64,000 bases of DNA from Cervus elaphus (Eukaryota; Chordata; Mammalia; Artiodactyla; Cervidae), in assembly GCF_910594005.1 (NCBI RefSeq), contig NC_057847.1, positions 26,387,001-26,451,000 on the forward strand. The letters are read 5' to 3'. This document shows, piece after piece, positions 11,067 to 23,039 of this stretch (the stretch's first letter is position 1; each line of letters starts with the position of its first letter). Below the pieces are notes generated by a model, which saw nothing but the letters and a program-made list of their open reading frames with translations, was not told the origin of the DNA and made no database searches. The translations under genes were made by a program, and so were the position numbers.

Positions 11067-12189
11067 CTGGTGCTGGAAATATGTTTAAGATATGAAATAA
11101 TCCACATTCTTTCATATTTAATCAATTATTCAATTTAATTATGCTCTGAAGCATTAGCTTAGGAAAATGAAAAGATTTTATGAGTTTCTTTTTTAAATAT
11201 GTAAATATTTGACAATGAATGCTAAGTTCTTTTTAATACCTTTAGTCACAAACTAATGATCTACTGGCTGAACTTGCTCCAGGATGTTTTGTTTGACCTT
11301 CACAGTGTTTTCAAAAAGATGAGCCAACATTTAAAAATAGGACTTCATACAAAACTCCAAATTTTCAGCTTTCTTGGAAAATGGAAAATTTGGGTCACAG
11401 AGGGCTTAAACTCCACTTGGCCAGTGCTTGGGCAGAACTGAGTAGCATCCGTCCCCTTAGAAGGCATCAACAGTGTCAAAATCTAGAATTAAATATCATT
11501 TTTTTCTATGTGACTGAATGGGTTTTTTTCCTATGGTAGGACAATATGTTTCTATACCCAATCTTTAGTGAAAGTGAGAAAACAAAAGACAAAGAGAGTT
11601 GTGTGTTTGCAGAAATGATAGAACACATTTTTAAGTGTGTACAACAGAAGAATATTCTTACATGTTCAAATTGCCAGTGTCCCTGTCCACTTCACTTATC
11701 CAGGTTACCTGCTTGATCTCTGTAGATACTTGAGTTGCATCCCTTGCTTTAGTGACCAGAGGATAGATTTGCTCTTGAATGCTTAGCAAGAGATGCCTCA
11801 GAGTTTAGTGAGGACCCAGACTATGCAGTTGTGAGAGCAAGGCTTTAAGACACTGGAACTCTAATCTTTGCTCTGGCCGTTGTGGGATTATGGAATAAGA
11901 CAGAACACATCTGTAATAGATTAAAGACAGCTACAAATTCTTTGTCATTTTGCCCAAGGAGAGGTGGATTCTTTTTCTCCACACCCTTAAATCTATCTGT
12001 GTCTGTGTCCATTTTAATTAACAGGATATGGATTCACGGATCCCAACTTTATTCAATGGGTTAGAATCATTTGCTATCATTTATTTGGTGCCCAATTGTC
12101 CCCAGTTTTGCCAGAAGGGAGACCCTTCAAGTTGAATCCTCTGTCTGACTCCCTTTAAAGGGAAGATATAAAAGCACGGTGCTGTTGAA
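11067..12189. other. Unique DNA
   Basis: No gene or clear repeat is recognised. The first part is AT-rich. Around 11880-12010 the sequence has an old-repeat feel, but I cannot assign it. Confidence 0.4.
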
Positions 12190-12416
12190 GTAGTAGATTG
12201 TTGAAGTCGTTTGTCCCTATTCTGACACCATAACTTAATTGTAAAACCTCGGGCAAGTTACTTAACCTTTATCTACCTCAGCTTTCACATGAACTATGTT
12301 CATATGGAAAATGAACATGGAGATAGTGCTACTTCATAGGATCATTGTGAGGATTAAATGAAAAAGCAGACAATGAAAACCTGGACCAATTCTTTACATG
12401 AAGTGCTCAGTATGTT
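12190..12416 (+). repeat. MIR SINE
   Basis: Clear ancient tRNA-derived MIR core and tail: cgggcaagttacttaacctt, the ctcag motif, a decayed 'aaaatggggataatagta' part, and aggatcattgtgaggattaa, ending near aagtgctcag. It is nearly full length for this family. Confidence 0.88.
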
Positions 12417-13068
12417 AGTTGTGTCATCTTTTTAAATTTCTGACTTTTCACTGGAAATGGTGGGCTGACATTTTTTTCCTCCACAAAGCTGTTCTGAGGG
12501 TTAAATTGGGTAATGTAAGTAAGGTACATAAGAGATACTCTCAAAATGTTAACTACCTTGCCTTTCCCCTCTGCAAAGAGGAGGAGTAAATAAGAAGTTC
12601 TGTTAGAGAGGAAAGAGTGTTTCAGTGCTGTCTCATTGTTGGGAGTCCTTGTTGTATTCCCAAACACAGCTCCCCAGCATGAACATGAAGACAGAATTTC
12701 CTTAAATCTCCAGTCTATATGTAGGTGCACAGCTGTTAGTGGAAAACCTAGTGCCTTAGGAAAAGCATTCTTCCTTCTCTTTCTCCTCCCCCCGCCTCCT
12801 GCTTAAATGCAGTAATTCTTTTGCTTTTTCTTATGGTATGCATATGAAATTATTTCAGAATTAATGTACCAAGACCACTGACAGCAAAATATTTTATTAA
12901 AGGTGTGTGGCAAAATTGTGAATATACCTATTTCCCCCTATAGTTACAGTTAAAATCATTTGTTTTTCTTTGCAATCAAAAGAAAATATGGATACAATTG
13001 ACTGCATAACTGAAAAGAAAAAATTTGCCTGACAGAAAATGAAATAAGCAAAGTCAAAAGACAAAAGA
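12417..13068. other. Unique DNA
   Basis: No gene or repeat is recognised. The 107-codon minus-strand frame at 12407-12730 has no signal, domain or membrane segment that I can identify and is treated as chance. Confidence 0.4.
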
Positions 13069-13245
13069 GAGACTTCCCTGGTGATCCAGTGCCTAAGACA
13101 CCATGCTCCCATTGCAGAGGGCCCAGGTTCTATCCCTGGTCAGGGAACTAGATCCCACATGGCTACAACTAAGAGTTTGAATGCCATAGCTAACAGCTGG
13201 CACAGCCAAATAAACAAATAAAAATAAATAAATATTTTTTAAAAA
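13069..13245 (+). mobile_element. CHR-type tRNA-Glu SINE
   Basis: Head gagacttccctggtgatcca with a B-box-like ggttctatccctggt, then gggaactagatcccacatgg and the longer 'ggcacagccaaataaa' end with an A-rich tail. Sense orientation and nearly complete for the long CHR form. The flanks are A-rich, so the target duplication cannot be called. Confidence 0.88.
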
Positions 13246-13634
13246 GAAAAAAAAATTGGCAGAAAATATTTTTAAAAAATGTAGGCTGTATTTTATTGAA
13301 AACTAAAGTAAGGATAATTTTTGTTTTAAAAAAAGCAAGGATAATTCAGCATATAGAATAAGGAGCCCAGAGGGCAGAGTTATGAGTAATAGTAAATTTT
13401 ACACAGGAAGTAGAATTGGACTCGGACTGGAAAAATGTGCCCAACTAGATTGCAGAATTACTTTGGAGCAATGATTTCTGTGTGCCTCCATTTTCTTTCT
13501 TTTTGAACAGGAGTGTTTTTAAGAGTTATATTTGTCCTACCATTATATGGGCTAAGTAACTTTCTCTGAAATTCATGTGTTTTAAGATCAAGAGACATTT
13601 CACACGGGGAACTGTACTTGAGGAATTTCAAATG

Positions 13635-13745
13635 GCTTCCTCTCTTTGGTCATGCACTTTCATTTCTCTTGGGTAAATATCTAGAAGTGGGATGATTGGA
13701 TCACATAGTAGGTGTACGTTTAAGTTTGGAAGAATCTTAACTTCC
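13635..13745 (-). repeat. Small L1 3' fragment
   Basis: Plus-strand sequence tttcatttctcttgggtaaa...tagaagtgggatgattggat is the antisense of the 3' part of L1 ORF2. It is short and old, flanked by unrecognised DNA (13246-13634 and 13746-13981). Confidence 0.6.
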
Positions 13746-13988
13746 TAGGAAATTTTTTCAAGAATTTTCTTTAGGTAATGAGATCCTGGATCTCAGGCCT
13801 GAGCTCAGTACCATCAAGGGATAAGACCCTGAGGGTCTCAGGGTAGGAGAGGGTGCATTTTGAATGTGTGAGAAATGTGAATTATTGGGCCAGAGATTGG
13901 ACTGTGGTATGATAGATCGTATTTCCCCCAAAATAGCTTCAACAGTAATCCCCCTTCCACACGCTCCACCAGAATTCACTACTCCTCA

Positions 13989-14203
13989 AAGTTGAAAAGT
14001 TTTAGTCACTCTGTCGTGTCTGACTCTTTGTGACCCCGTTGTCTGTAGCCCTCTTGGCTCTTCTGTCCATGGGATTCTCCAGGCAAGAATACTGAAATGG
14101 GTTGCCATTTTCTTCTTCAGGGGTTTTCCTGACACAGGGATCAAACCCAAGTCTCGTGCAATGAAGGCAGAGTCTTTACTTTCTGAGCCACCAGGGATGC
14201 CCC
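13989..14203 (-). mobile_element. Bov-tA SINE with short target-site duplication
   Basis: Full-length-like minus-strand SINE from tail (ctgtcgtgtctgactctttg) to tRNA head (ctttctgagccaccagggat). CTCCTCA occurs immediately before (13982-13988) and after (14204-14210). Confidence 0.9.
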
Positions 14204-14210
14204 CTCCTCA

Positions 14211-14571
14211 TAACAAAGAAGAATCCATTTCCTCTTTCCTGAACCGAGGCGTGCCTTTGTGACTGCCTCAGTTACCGGGGTTTGGTGGAAGTGACACTAT
14301 GTGATTTCCAAGCTATAAAAGGTGATGCAGCTCCTGCCTGATCTCTCAGGACACTTGCCTTTTGAACCCAGTCACTAGATGGGAAGCTCAGGTCACTTGC
14401 AAAGGTTCTAGTTGAGAAGAACAGAGCCTCCAGTACTCATCTCAGACTGAGCTCCCAGCTGACAGTCAGTACCACTTGTCACCATGTGGATGAGCCATCT
14501 TGGGATCTGAGCCTCCAGCCCTCAATGGAGTCATCACAGCTGCTCCCACATGGAGCAGAGATGAGCCTTCC
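14211..14571. other. Unique DNA between two SINEs
   Basis: No gene or repeat is recognised. The two overlapping frames beginning near 14486 and 14500 start in this DNA but take most of their length from the following SINE, so they are not supported. Confidence 0.4.
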
Positions 14572-14580
14572 CAGTTGGGT

Positions 14581-14897
14581 AGTGAAAGTGAAAGTCGCTC
14601 ATTCATGTCTAATTCTTTGCGACCCCATGGACTATATAGTCCGTGGAATTCTCCAGGCCAGAATACTGGAGTGGTTAGCCTTTCCCTTCTCCAGGGGATC
14701 TTCCCAACCCAGGGATCAAACCCAGGTCTCCCACACTGCAGGCAGATTCTTTACCAGCTGAGCCACAAGGGAAGCCCAAGAATACTGGAGTGGGTAGCCT
14801 ATCCCTTCTCCAGTGGATCTTCCTGACCCAGGAATCAAACCAGGGTCTCCTGCATTGCAGGCAGGTTCTTTACCAACTGAGCTATCAGGGAAGACCT
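14581..14897 (-). mobile_element. Dimeric Bov-tA SINE with target-site duplication
   Basis: A complete minus-strand Bov-tA unit (14581-14778) is followed directly by a second unit without the 3' tail (14779-14897), so body and tRNA head occur twice. CAGTTGGGT flanks the whole structure (14572-14580 and 14898-14906), showing that the dimer inserted as one piece. Confidence 0.92.
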
Positions 14898-15014
14898 CAG
14901 TTGGGTGAAGCCCACAACTGGGCAGTGAAGTCCTGCCCAATCTGCAGAACCTCGAGCAGATTAAATGATTTTATTTAGCTTTATTTGTTTTAAGTCACTG
15001 AATTTCCTTTGGGC

Positions 15015-15800
15015 ACTGCTTTTAAATTTTTAATTTTTTATTCAGAAAAAACTGATATATAATAAGCTATATGTATTTAAAGTGTCCAATTTGACAAGTT
15101 TTGACATATGTGTATACCTGTAAAGCCCTCACTACAATTAGATAATGAACATATCTGTTACTCCTAAAAGAAAGTTTTTTCTTTTTTTGTGCTTCTTCAT
15201 AATCTCTCCCTCTGCTCTCCCATCCCAACCAGGCAAACACTGATCTGCTTCCTATTACTTTAGACTTGTTGACATTTTCTAGAATTTTAAAATGGACTCA
15301 TATATTATGTATTGTTTTTTGTCTGTCTTCAGTCACTCAGCATTATTATTTTGAAATTCATTCATGTTATTGGGTGTATTAAGAGTTCATTCCTTTTTAT
15401 TTTTATTACTTGAATAGCAATATACTGTATGAATCTACCACAAAGTCTTTATCGATTCACATGTGGTTGGACATTTCCATTGTTTCTAGTTTTTACTGAT
15501 TAAAAAACTAAAGCTGCTATGAACATTTATAGTTCTTTGCATTGCTTGTGCTTTCATTTCTCTTGAGTAAGTAGGTCGGAATAGAATGGCTGGATGACAT
15601 GGTAGTGTATGTTTAATATTTTAAGGAGCTATCACTGTTTTCCACTGCTTTTCAAAGAGGTTATACCATTTTATTCCCACTAGTAGTGAGAAAATAACAA
15701 TTCTAATTGCTCTAATTCTGTGTCAACACTTAGTATAGTCAGTTTTAAATTTTTAGACATTTCAGTATTTATGTAGTTTAATCCAATAAGTTTTGGAACG
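15015..15800 (-). repeat. L1 LINE 3' region (antisense)
   Basis: Plus-strand text is the reverse complement of the ORF2 end and 3' region of an old L1: ttgacatatgtgtatacctg, ggcaaacactgatctgcttc, cactcagcattattattttg, then ctgctatgaacatttatagt. It is decayed, with no open frame. The same part of L1 recurs at 49.64-50.88 kb. The preceding 14907-15014 is unique. Confidence 0.8.
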
Positions 15801-15822
15801 ATTTGTTATGTAGCAATAAATA

Positions 15823-16036
15823 GCAAGTGGCTCATTGTCCAAGAATCCCCCTGCCAATGCAGGAGATGCAGGAGACTTGGCTTGCTTCCCTGGGTCGGGA
15901 AAATCCCTGAGGGAAGGAAATGGCAACCCACTTCAGTATTCTTGTTATAATCCCATGGACAGAAGAGCCTGGTGGGCTATAGTCCCAGAAGTCACAAAGA
16001 CTTGGACATGACTGAGCAACTAAAAAACAACAAAAA
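15823..16036 (+). mobile_element. Bov-tA SINE with target-site duplication
   Basis: Sense SINE with a degraded tRNA head, a normal body (cccacttcagtattcttgtt) and a tail ending gactgagcaactaaaaaaca. CAATAAATA precedes (15814-15822) and follows (16037-16045) the element, at the border of the L1 remnant. Unique AT-rich DNA follows to 16312. Confidence 0.9.
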
Positions 16037-16324
16037 CAATAAATAACTGGCATGGGATGAAAAACCAACTCTCCAAATTGAATATAAATGTAAACCATTT
16101 TTAAGTGCATTAAAAACTGTATTTGTTGATGTCCTTTCATATCTAGAAGCATTAAAATGTGTAATTGAGGAAGAGAGCTCTGTGCCCAAAATTCAAATAT
16201 TATATTATGCTACTAAAAAGTGTTTACAGTCAGAGTTTATATCCTTATTTATTAATTAGTCATTGAAAGTTTGAGATATAGCAAGATGTTAGAATGATAA
16301 CATCAATTAACTTTCAAACGTTGT

Positions 16325-18350
16325 CAGTTCAGTTCAGTTCAGTGGCTCAGTCATGTCTGACTCTTTGCGACCCCATGGACTGCAGACGCCAGGCCTCCCT
16401 GTCCATCACCAAATCGCAGAGTTTACTCAAACTCATGTCCATTGAGTCGGTGATGCCATCCTACCTCTCATCTCGTCCTCTGTCATCCCCTTCTCCTCCT
16501 GCCTTCAATCTTTCCCAGAATCAGGGTCTTTTCCAATAAGTCAGTTCTTTACATCAGGTGGCCAAAGTACTGGAATTTCAGCTTCAGCATCAGTCCTTCC
16601 AATGAATATTCGGGACTGATTTCCTTTAGTATGGACTGGTTGGATCTCTTTGCTGTCCAGGGGACTCTCAAGAGTCTTCTCCAACACCACAGTTCAAAAG
16701 CATCAATTCTTTGGCGCTCAGCTTTCTTTACAGTCCAGCTCTCACATCCATACATGACTACTGGAAAAACCATAGCTTTGACTAGATGGACCTTTGTTGG
16801 CAAAGTAATGTCTCTGCTTTTTAATATGCTATCTAGGTTGGTCATAGCTTTTCTTCCAAGGAGCAAGTTTCTTTTAATTTCATGGCTGCAGTCACTGTCT
16901 GCAGTGATTTTGGTGTCCAAGAAAATAAAGTCTCTCACTGTTTCCACTGTCTCCCCATCTATTTGCCATGAAGTGATGGGACCGGATGTCATGATCTTAG
17001 TTTTCTGAATGTTGAGTTTTAAGCCAACTTTTTCACTTTCCACTTTCACTTTCATCAAGAGACTCTTTAGTTCTTCTTTGCTTTCTGCCATAAGGGTGGT
17101 GTCATCTGCACATCTGAGGTTATGGGTATTTCTCCCGGCAATCTTGATTCCAGCTTGTGCTTCATCCAGCCCAGCATTTCTCAAAATGTACTCTGCATCT
17201 GTACAGCCTTGACGTACTCCTTTCCCAATTTGGAACCAGTCTGTTGTTCCATGTCCAGTTCTAACCTTTGCTTCTTGACCTACACACAGATTTATCAAGA
17301 GGCAGGTCAGGTGGTCTGGTATTCCCATCTCTTAAAGAATTTTCCACAGTTTGTTGTGATCCATACAGTCAAAGATTTTGGCATAGTCAATAAAGCAGAA
17401 GTAGATGTTTTTCTGGAACTCTCTCACTTTTTCAATGATCCATTGGATGTTGGCAACTTGATCTCTGGCTCCTCTGCCTTTTCTAAATCCATCTTAAAGA
17501 TCTGGAAGTTCATGGTTCATGTACTGTTGAAGCTTGGCTTGCAGAATTTTGAGCATTACTTTCCTAGAGTGTGAGATGAGTGCAATTGTGCGGTCGTTTA
17601 AACATTCTTTGGCATTGCCTTTCTTTGGGATTGGAAATGAAAACTGACCTTTTCTAGTCCTGTGGCCACTGCTGAGTTTTCCAAATTTGCTGGTATATTG
17701 AGTGTAGCACTTTCACAGCATCATCATATTTTAGGATTTGAAATAGCTCAACTGGTATTCCATCACCTCCACTAGCTTTGTTCATAGTGATGCTTCCTAT
17801 GGCCCACTTGACTTCACATTCCAGAATGTCTGGCTCTAGGTGAGTGATCACACCAGTTTGGTTATCTGGGTCATGAAGACATTTTTGTATAGTTCTGTGT
17901 ATTCTTGCCACCTCTTCTTAATCTCTTCTGCTTCTGTTAGGTCCATACCATTTCTGTCCTTTATTGAGCCCATTTTTGCATGAAATGTTCCCTTGGTATC
18001 TCTAATTTTCTTGAAGAGATCTCTAGTCTTTCCCATTCTATTGTTTTCCTCTATTTCTTTGCATTGATCACTGAGGAAGGCTTTCTTATCTCTCCTTGCT
18101 ATTCTTCGGAACTCTGCATTCAAATGGGTATATGTTTCCTTTTCTCCTTTGCTTTTCACTTCTTTTCTCAGATATTTGTAAGGCCTCCTCAGACAACCAT
18201 TTTGCCTTTTTGCATTTCTTTTTCTTGGGGATGGTCTTGATCCCTGCCTCCTGTACAATGTCATGAACCTCCGTCCATAGTTCTTCAGGCACTCTGTCCA
18301 ATCTAATCCCTTGAATCTATTTCTCACTTCCACTGTATAATCATAAGGGA
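16325..18350 (-). mobile_element. BovB LINE, 3' segment
   Basis: Long 5'-truncated BovB on the minus strand. The plus strand begins with the 3' end (cagttcagttcagttcagtg) and runs back through the reverse-transcriptase region. Conceptual pieces include the YADD-box region in altered form (LRCADDTTL, tyrosine replaced by cysteine), GVRQGC followed by a disruption, and upstream the segment RIARRDKKAFLSDQCKEIEE. The frame is broken several times, including between about 17330 and 17650, so no functional protein is possible. It joins an inverted piece of the same element at about 18350. Confidence 0.93.
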
Positions 18351-18534
18351 TTTGGCAAACACCCTCTTCCAACAACACAAGAGAAGACTCTACACATGGA
18401 CATCACCAGCTGGTCAATACTGAAATCAGATTGATTATATTCTTTGCAGCCAAAGATGGAGAAGCTCTATACAGTTAGCAAAAACAAGACCAGGAGCTGA
18501 CTATGGCTCAGATCATGAACTCCTTATTGTCAAA
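18351..18534 (+). mobile_element. BovB LINE, inverted 5' segment
   Basis: Sequence from gcaaacaccctcttccaaca to cagatcatgaactccttatt is BovB in sense orientation, opposite to the adjoining 3' segment. In BovB order this piece lies immediately upstream of where the minus-strand segment starts, with a short stretch missing at the junction. The start of the 176-codon frame at 17848-18378 (its first residues, about MLLEEGVCQ) comes from this inverted piece and is an artefact. Confidence 0.88.
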
Positions 18535-18546
18535 TTCAAACATTGT

Positions 18547-20633
18547 AGTCAACAAAAAAGGAAGCCTGTTATATGAAATAAGTAGTTCATTGGTTTTGAT
18601 CCCCTTCTCTCAGTCTTCTTCAAATGATATTCCCCACTAGGTATTTTTGAGAGTTCCCATGGGGTGTCTTTACATGTGTTTTGTAGCTAGTCTGGGCAGG
18701 TGATGGGTTCTCCCTCCACTGGCTGTCTCCAGGCAATGAGTCATCCACCAAACGGGAATACCATGTCCTTCTAGAATACTAAAGGTGCTTGGTGTTGAGA
18801 TGGCTAGATAGAAGGAGACCTTTTTTTCCTTGTGCTTGCTGTGGGAGGGATCCCCAAGCATAGTTGCCTGTGCCACACATGCTTATGTAAATTTTCCCTT
18901 TGGCGTTCTTTATTAATATCTCACATGCTCTTCTGCCCTCTGCCTTCTTAGGAACCAACCATGAGTCAAGTGTGGGGCAAGAGTAGGAGACAGCTCCAAC
19001 TAACAACAGACATAGAGCTGTGGTCATTTTCACATACCTCCTTCTCTGTCATGGGGTCAGGCTCAATCTGTCTGGATAATTCTCGAAGGATGAGGTATTA
19101 CCCAAAAGGTTCCCCTCCTCACTTCTAAGACAAAAAAATTTCAGGCAGGGTTGCCCCAGCTATTTCTCAAATACGCCCAGACATGTTTGATTCTCAGCAG
19201 GTTCTTAACCCCAGATTGAACTGAGATAACCTCCACCCCCTCCTGGTGACTCTCCTGCACTGTTGTAATCTCTGTTCAATTGGCTGTTCAATGTTCTTGT
19301 TTTATGATAGATTTTTAAATTGAGGTTTAGCTTAATTTTCTTGTTTCCTCAGAGTATACCATCCCAATCAACTTCCTCTCCCTCCGCCCCAAATCCTTTT
19401 CTTTCATGGCTTTTGTTTCTCTTATTTTCTCTTCATTTGGATGGTTTTCTTATCCTTTCCACATTTTAGCAGTATGCAATAAAAATGTGAATATTCTGAG
19501 ACACTAAATAAACACCATGTGAATGAATAAAAATCATGGCTTCTACATATGTTTTCCTCTCTCAATTCCACTGCTTAAATTGAAAATGTAAACATCTTGA
19601 TCAAAAACTTTTCAGTTGGTTATCTTTAGTCCTTCATGATTAAAACTGTAAGCTCAACATGCTTTCTCAAGTGCCCTTGGAAAGAGAGCTAGTCTATTAT
19701 GTCCCTCTCACGGTACCCCCCTCCCCAACCCTCCACACATTAGGCGAACAAAAGCCTGAATGGATAGGGTTTGCACCCGGATTTCAGGAGCCTGTGATTA
19801 TGTCTCTGAAATTTGAAAAAAGAATCCCACATTTGACAGAAATTGTTAAGAGTCTACAATTAACAAATAGATCTGGCATTAGTGTTTTTCTAATCAAAAT
19901 CTATTGTTCTGCCGATGCTCATGGCTGTTGTGTTAACTGACAGTGGTTGCCCTCCCAGGAGGCCTGCGGAGAGCGCAGTGCGCGGGAGAGGTAAGTGTGC
20001 TTTCATGCTCATGTCCCAGTCTGTCAGATCCCTCCAGAACCGCACAATTCATCTCCTGCCCTCCAGAATGATGGTACCAATTTGTCCCTCAAGTTGGGCG
20101 ATGACCCTTTCTTTCCTGAAGTCTTCAAAGGAAAGAGAAAAAAAATAGATTATTAAGTTCTCATTGAACTAGAAAAACAAAACAAATCAGCAGTCTGCTC
20201 CACTGGAGCCAGAAGGCTCCTTGTGGGTGGTGCTCCCAGCAGAGGTAGCAAAGTTTGCCGTTTCCAGTCCAATCCACGACAGTCATGGCAGACAATAGAA
20301 TACTGTGGAAGTCTTCAGCAATGTAGAAGATTAATCTAATAATATCATTCATTTAATGAAATAGTGACTTCAGATGTTCTTTTATGAAAATGTGGCAATG
20401 ACAAAGTTTATGAATGGAAAGGCCTTAATAGCCAGTAACCTACCTAACATTTTAAAAAGCATTGATTCAAATGCAGTAACCACTGCAGATGAAAAAGTCA
20501 AAGGGGAAATCCTCAGGTGTTTTGTTTAAATATAATTTGAAAAAAAAAAAAGCAGGTTATCTGTACACTAATTTTTATTTTCTGGTACAGCCTGAGTAGG
20601 GAATATGTCAGAATTAAAAAGAAAAAAAAATTT
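18547..20633. other. Unique DNA
   Basis: Apart from the small open frame listed separately, no gene or repeat is recognised. A GC-richer patch at about 19945-19990 ends in a good 5' splice-site match (gagag/gtaagtg). Poly-A runs occur near 20540. Confidence 0.4.
18779..19033 (-). other. 84-codon frame with signal-peptide-like start, unassigned
   Basis: The frame begins MKMTTALCLLLVGAVSYS, which has the shape of a secretory signal: a short basic start, then a hydrophobic core and small residues. About 66 residues with three cysteines follow. A second minus-strand frame (18670-18876) overlaps its end in another phase. I do not recognise the product. It could be chance, an unknown small exon, or a remnant of a secreted or envelope-like gene broken by a frameshift. 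No upstream promoter or splice evidence is visible. Confidence 0.15.
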
Positions 20634-20810
20634 GGGACTTCCCTGGTGGTTCAGTAGTTAAGACTGTGCTCCCAAAGCAAGGAATGTGAGTTTGATCCCT
20701 GGTGGGGGAACTAAAAAATCCACAACTGAAAATCTCACAGGCTGCGACGAAGATGGCAGAGCCTGAGTGCCACAACTAAGACCCGGTGCAGTCAAAATAA
20801 AGAAATAAAT
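20634..20810 (+). mobile_element. CHR-type tRNA-Glu SINE
   Basis: Head gggacttccctggtggttca, B-box-like gagtttgatccctggtgggg, then the longer CHR end (gccacaactaagacccggtg, cagtcaaaataaagaaataa). Sense orientation, A-rich flanks. Confidence 0.9.
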
Positions 20811-22199
20811 TTTATTTTTTAAAGAAAGCATTTTATTTTAAAAATAGGAATCCTAAAATATGCATCTGTCTTCCAAACCTCCATTTGACCATGTGACAGT
20901 CATGTCAGAGTTCCCCCCACATCTTTCTGCAAAGATGAGTTTGAGAGTTTGCATCACCAGAGGGTCCTTGGCTGATTTCTTTCTTTCTTTGTCATCACCC
21001 AAGACTATCAGTTGTTGCGAATTGCCCCAGGTCACCCTCATTTGTGCTCACAGTGGCATCTTCATACATCGGAGGCTTTCTAGACTCCTTTAGGGACCCA
21101 CCCTCCGGCACACAGAAAATCATCCACTGCTCGCACCATGCTCAGGGCAGCTCCCCCAAGCCCATCTGCCTAGCCAGGCCACCCCACCATTTCTGTTCTC
21201 CTCCCACCCCATGATGCCCTTGGGGGTGAGCAACTTGGAGTCTCACTACTGCTGAAGTCTCCATTTTGGAATGAATGGGACCCAGGTCCTACCTGCTCCA
21301 GGTCCAACTCTAAGCTCTTATGGCTTCTATTCTTCTACTCTTTCCCTGAGGCTCAGCCTAGTGGATGGTAAATCAAAATCAAAAGGGAACAGCAGATCTA
21401 ATTCTCTTGAGGCATGTGTTCCCAGGAGAGCACAGGACCTTGTTCTACATCCTTACACATTCACCAAGTTCAGCGTCATCTCAGCAATGAGGTTCTATGA
21501 GGCAAAAGCCAAGGCTTTTGAAACTCAGTAGCCTTTTCTCTCCATGCCCCTCAGTCTCCAAGACAACAAATGGTCTAGACCGAATAAGGGAAAGACAGGA
21601 TACAAGAGGGAGTTCATATCTCACGGCATCATCTCACCTGAGAAGGACACGGTATCTGTTGTTCCTGCCATTATATCAGAATCCCTTCCCTGAGAATTTG
21701 GAATTGGCATTGTTAATATGCTTCTCCTGGGGCTGGCCTTTCACATGGAAGAAATATCAAAATTTCTGAAAGAGAAAACTCACGAACCTTTTAAGCATAC
21801 ATTTTTGAAAGGAAACTAGATCATGTAGCCACCCTCATTTTCACTTTCTGAAGTGCAGCATGGTTGTATCCCGCATGTGGATGAGTGGCAGATAAAGCTG
21901 GTAGAAGACGGCAGAACATGCTACCTACGGAGCTGATGACACACCCTCTCCTGGCTCCAGGCCCAAGTACAGCTACATGCCAATTCCCTAACTTAAATGA
22001 AGAAGGAGGAGCGGGAGAGGGAGAAGAAGGTGTTTATCTATTTGCAATGGTTTTTGAAGGATGAATAGGAGTTCGCCAGACAGACATAGGAAGGAAAGAC
22101 GTAGAGCAAAGCAGCCCTGCCCCTAATGTTTTACCACAGGGCCCAGAACAGGAGTACAAAGAGAGGCCCCAGTGCTATATATTTCAATACTTAAAAGTT
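20811..22199. other. Unique DNA, partly GC-rich
   Basis: No gene or repeat is recognised. Overlapping frames on both strands near 20.85-21.09 kb and the frames at 21.27-21.77 kb are short and show no motif. 21.1-21.3 kb is C-rich but poor in CpG, so it is not an island. Confidence 0.4.
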
Positions 22200-22208
22200 A
22201 TAAATCAA

Positions 22209-22381
22209 GCTCTTCGACTCTTTGCAACCCCAAGACGATAACAGTCCATGGAATTTTCCAGGCCAAAATACTGGAGTGGGTAGCCTTTCCCTTCTCTGGG
22301 GATCTTCTGGACCCAGGAATCAACCAGTATCTCCTGCATTGCTGGTGGATTCTCTACCAGCTGAGCTACCAGGAAACCCCC
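22209..22381 (-). mobile_element. Bov-tA SINE with target-site duplication
   Basis: Minus-strand SINE lacking the extreme 3' tail, from ctcttcgactctttgcaacc to the tRNA head (ctgagctaccaggaaacccc). ATAAATCAA flanks it at 22200-22208 and 22382-22390. Confidence 0.9.
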
Positions 22382-22390
22382 ATAAATCAA

Positions 22391-23039
22391 ACTAATAAGC
22401 TATTAAAGAAAATATAATCCACTTAATTTATGATTACTGGGAAGACCAAGTTCAAATTTTGAATTCTAGCCCCCTGAGGGCAAGGGGAGTGCTGGTCCTC
22501 ACGTCCTGGTGCTCCTTCCTAGGAGCCTCTTTCCTTCTTTCCCTGTCTTCCAACTCTATCCTGTGACAAGGTCTTCATGTGCCATGTGTGGACACTGCTT
22601 CATGGCCACCCTCCCATTAGGAGTGGTCACGCTGATGGTATGGGCTGCCCTCTGGAGGATGCATATGAGAAGAGATCCACAGTGGCCCTAGAAACAGGCT
22701 TGGGTCCTTTGGACAGGCAACTCGGGAGCCCTGGTCACCAGGAGTGTGATCTAGAAGGGGAAGTGTGACATCTGGGCAGGCATATAACCCACAGACTGCC
22801 TTCCTGGTGGAGGAGAGGGTCGGAGCAAGAGCCTCCTAAAACATAGGAACCTAGACAGGTGTTTCTCTTGCACAGCCAAAGGACAATTTTGCCCCCAAAA
22901 TCCAACCAAAAAAAACCCACTTGACTGAAGTTGTGGAAGAACATGGTGGCCAGGAGAAATGTTAAGAAATTCAATGTGGCCCAAATATGGATTATTTGTA
23001 GTAAGGGGCAGGAGATAAAAGTAGAGCAAGAACCTACAG
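22391..23039. other. Unique DNA
   Basis: No gene or repeat is recognised. Frames of 60-92 codons occur on both strands but overlap one another and lack motifs. Confidence 0.4.

Noticed and set aside
17848..18378. 176-codon frame starting MLLEEGVCQ as an intact protein
   Set aside because: It is a BovB linker region whose start was created by the 5' inversion junction.
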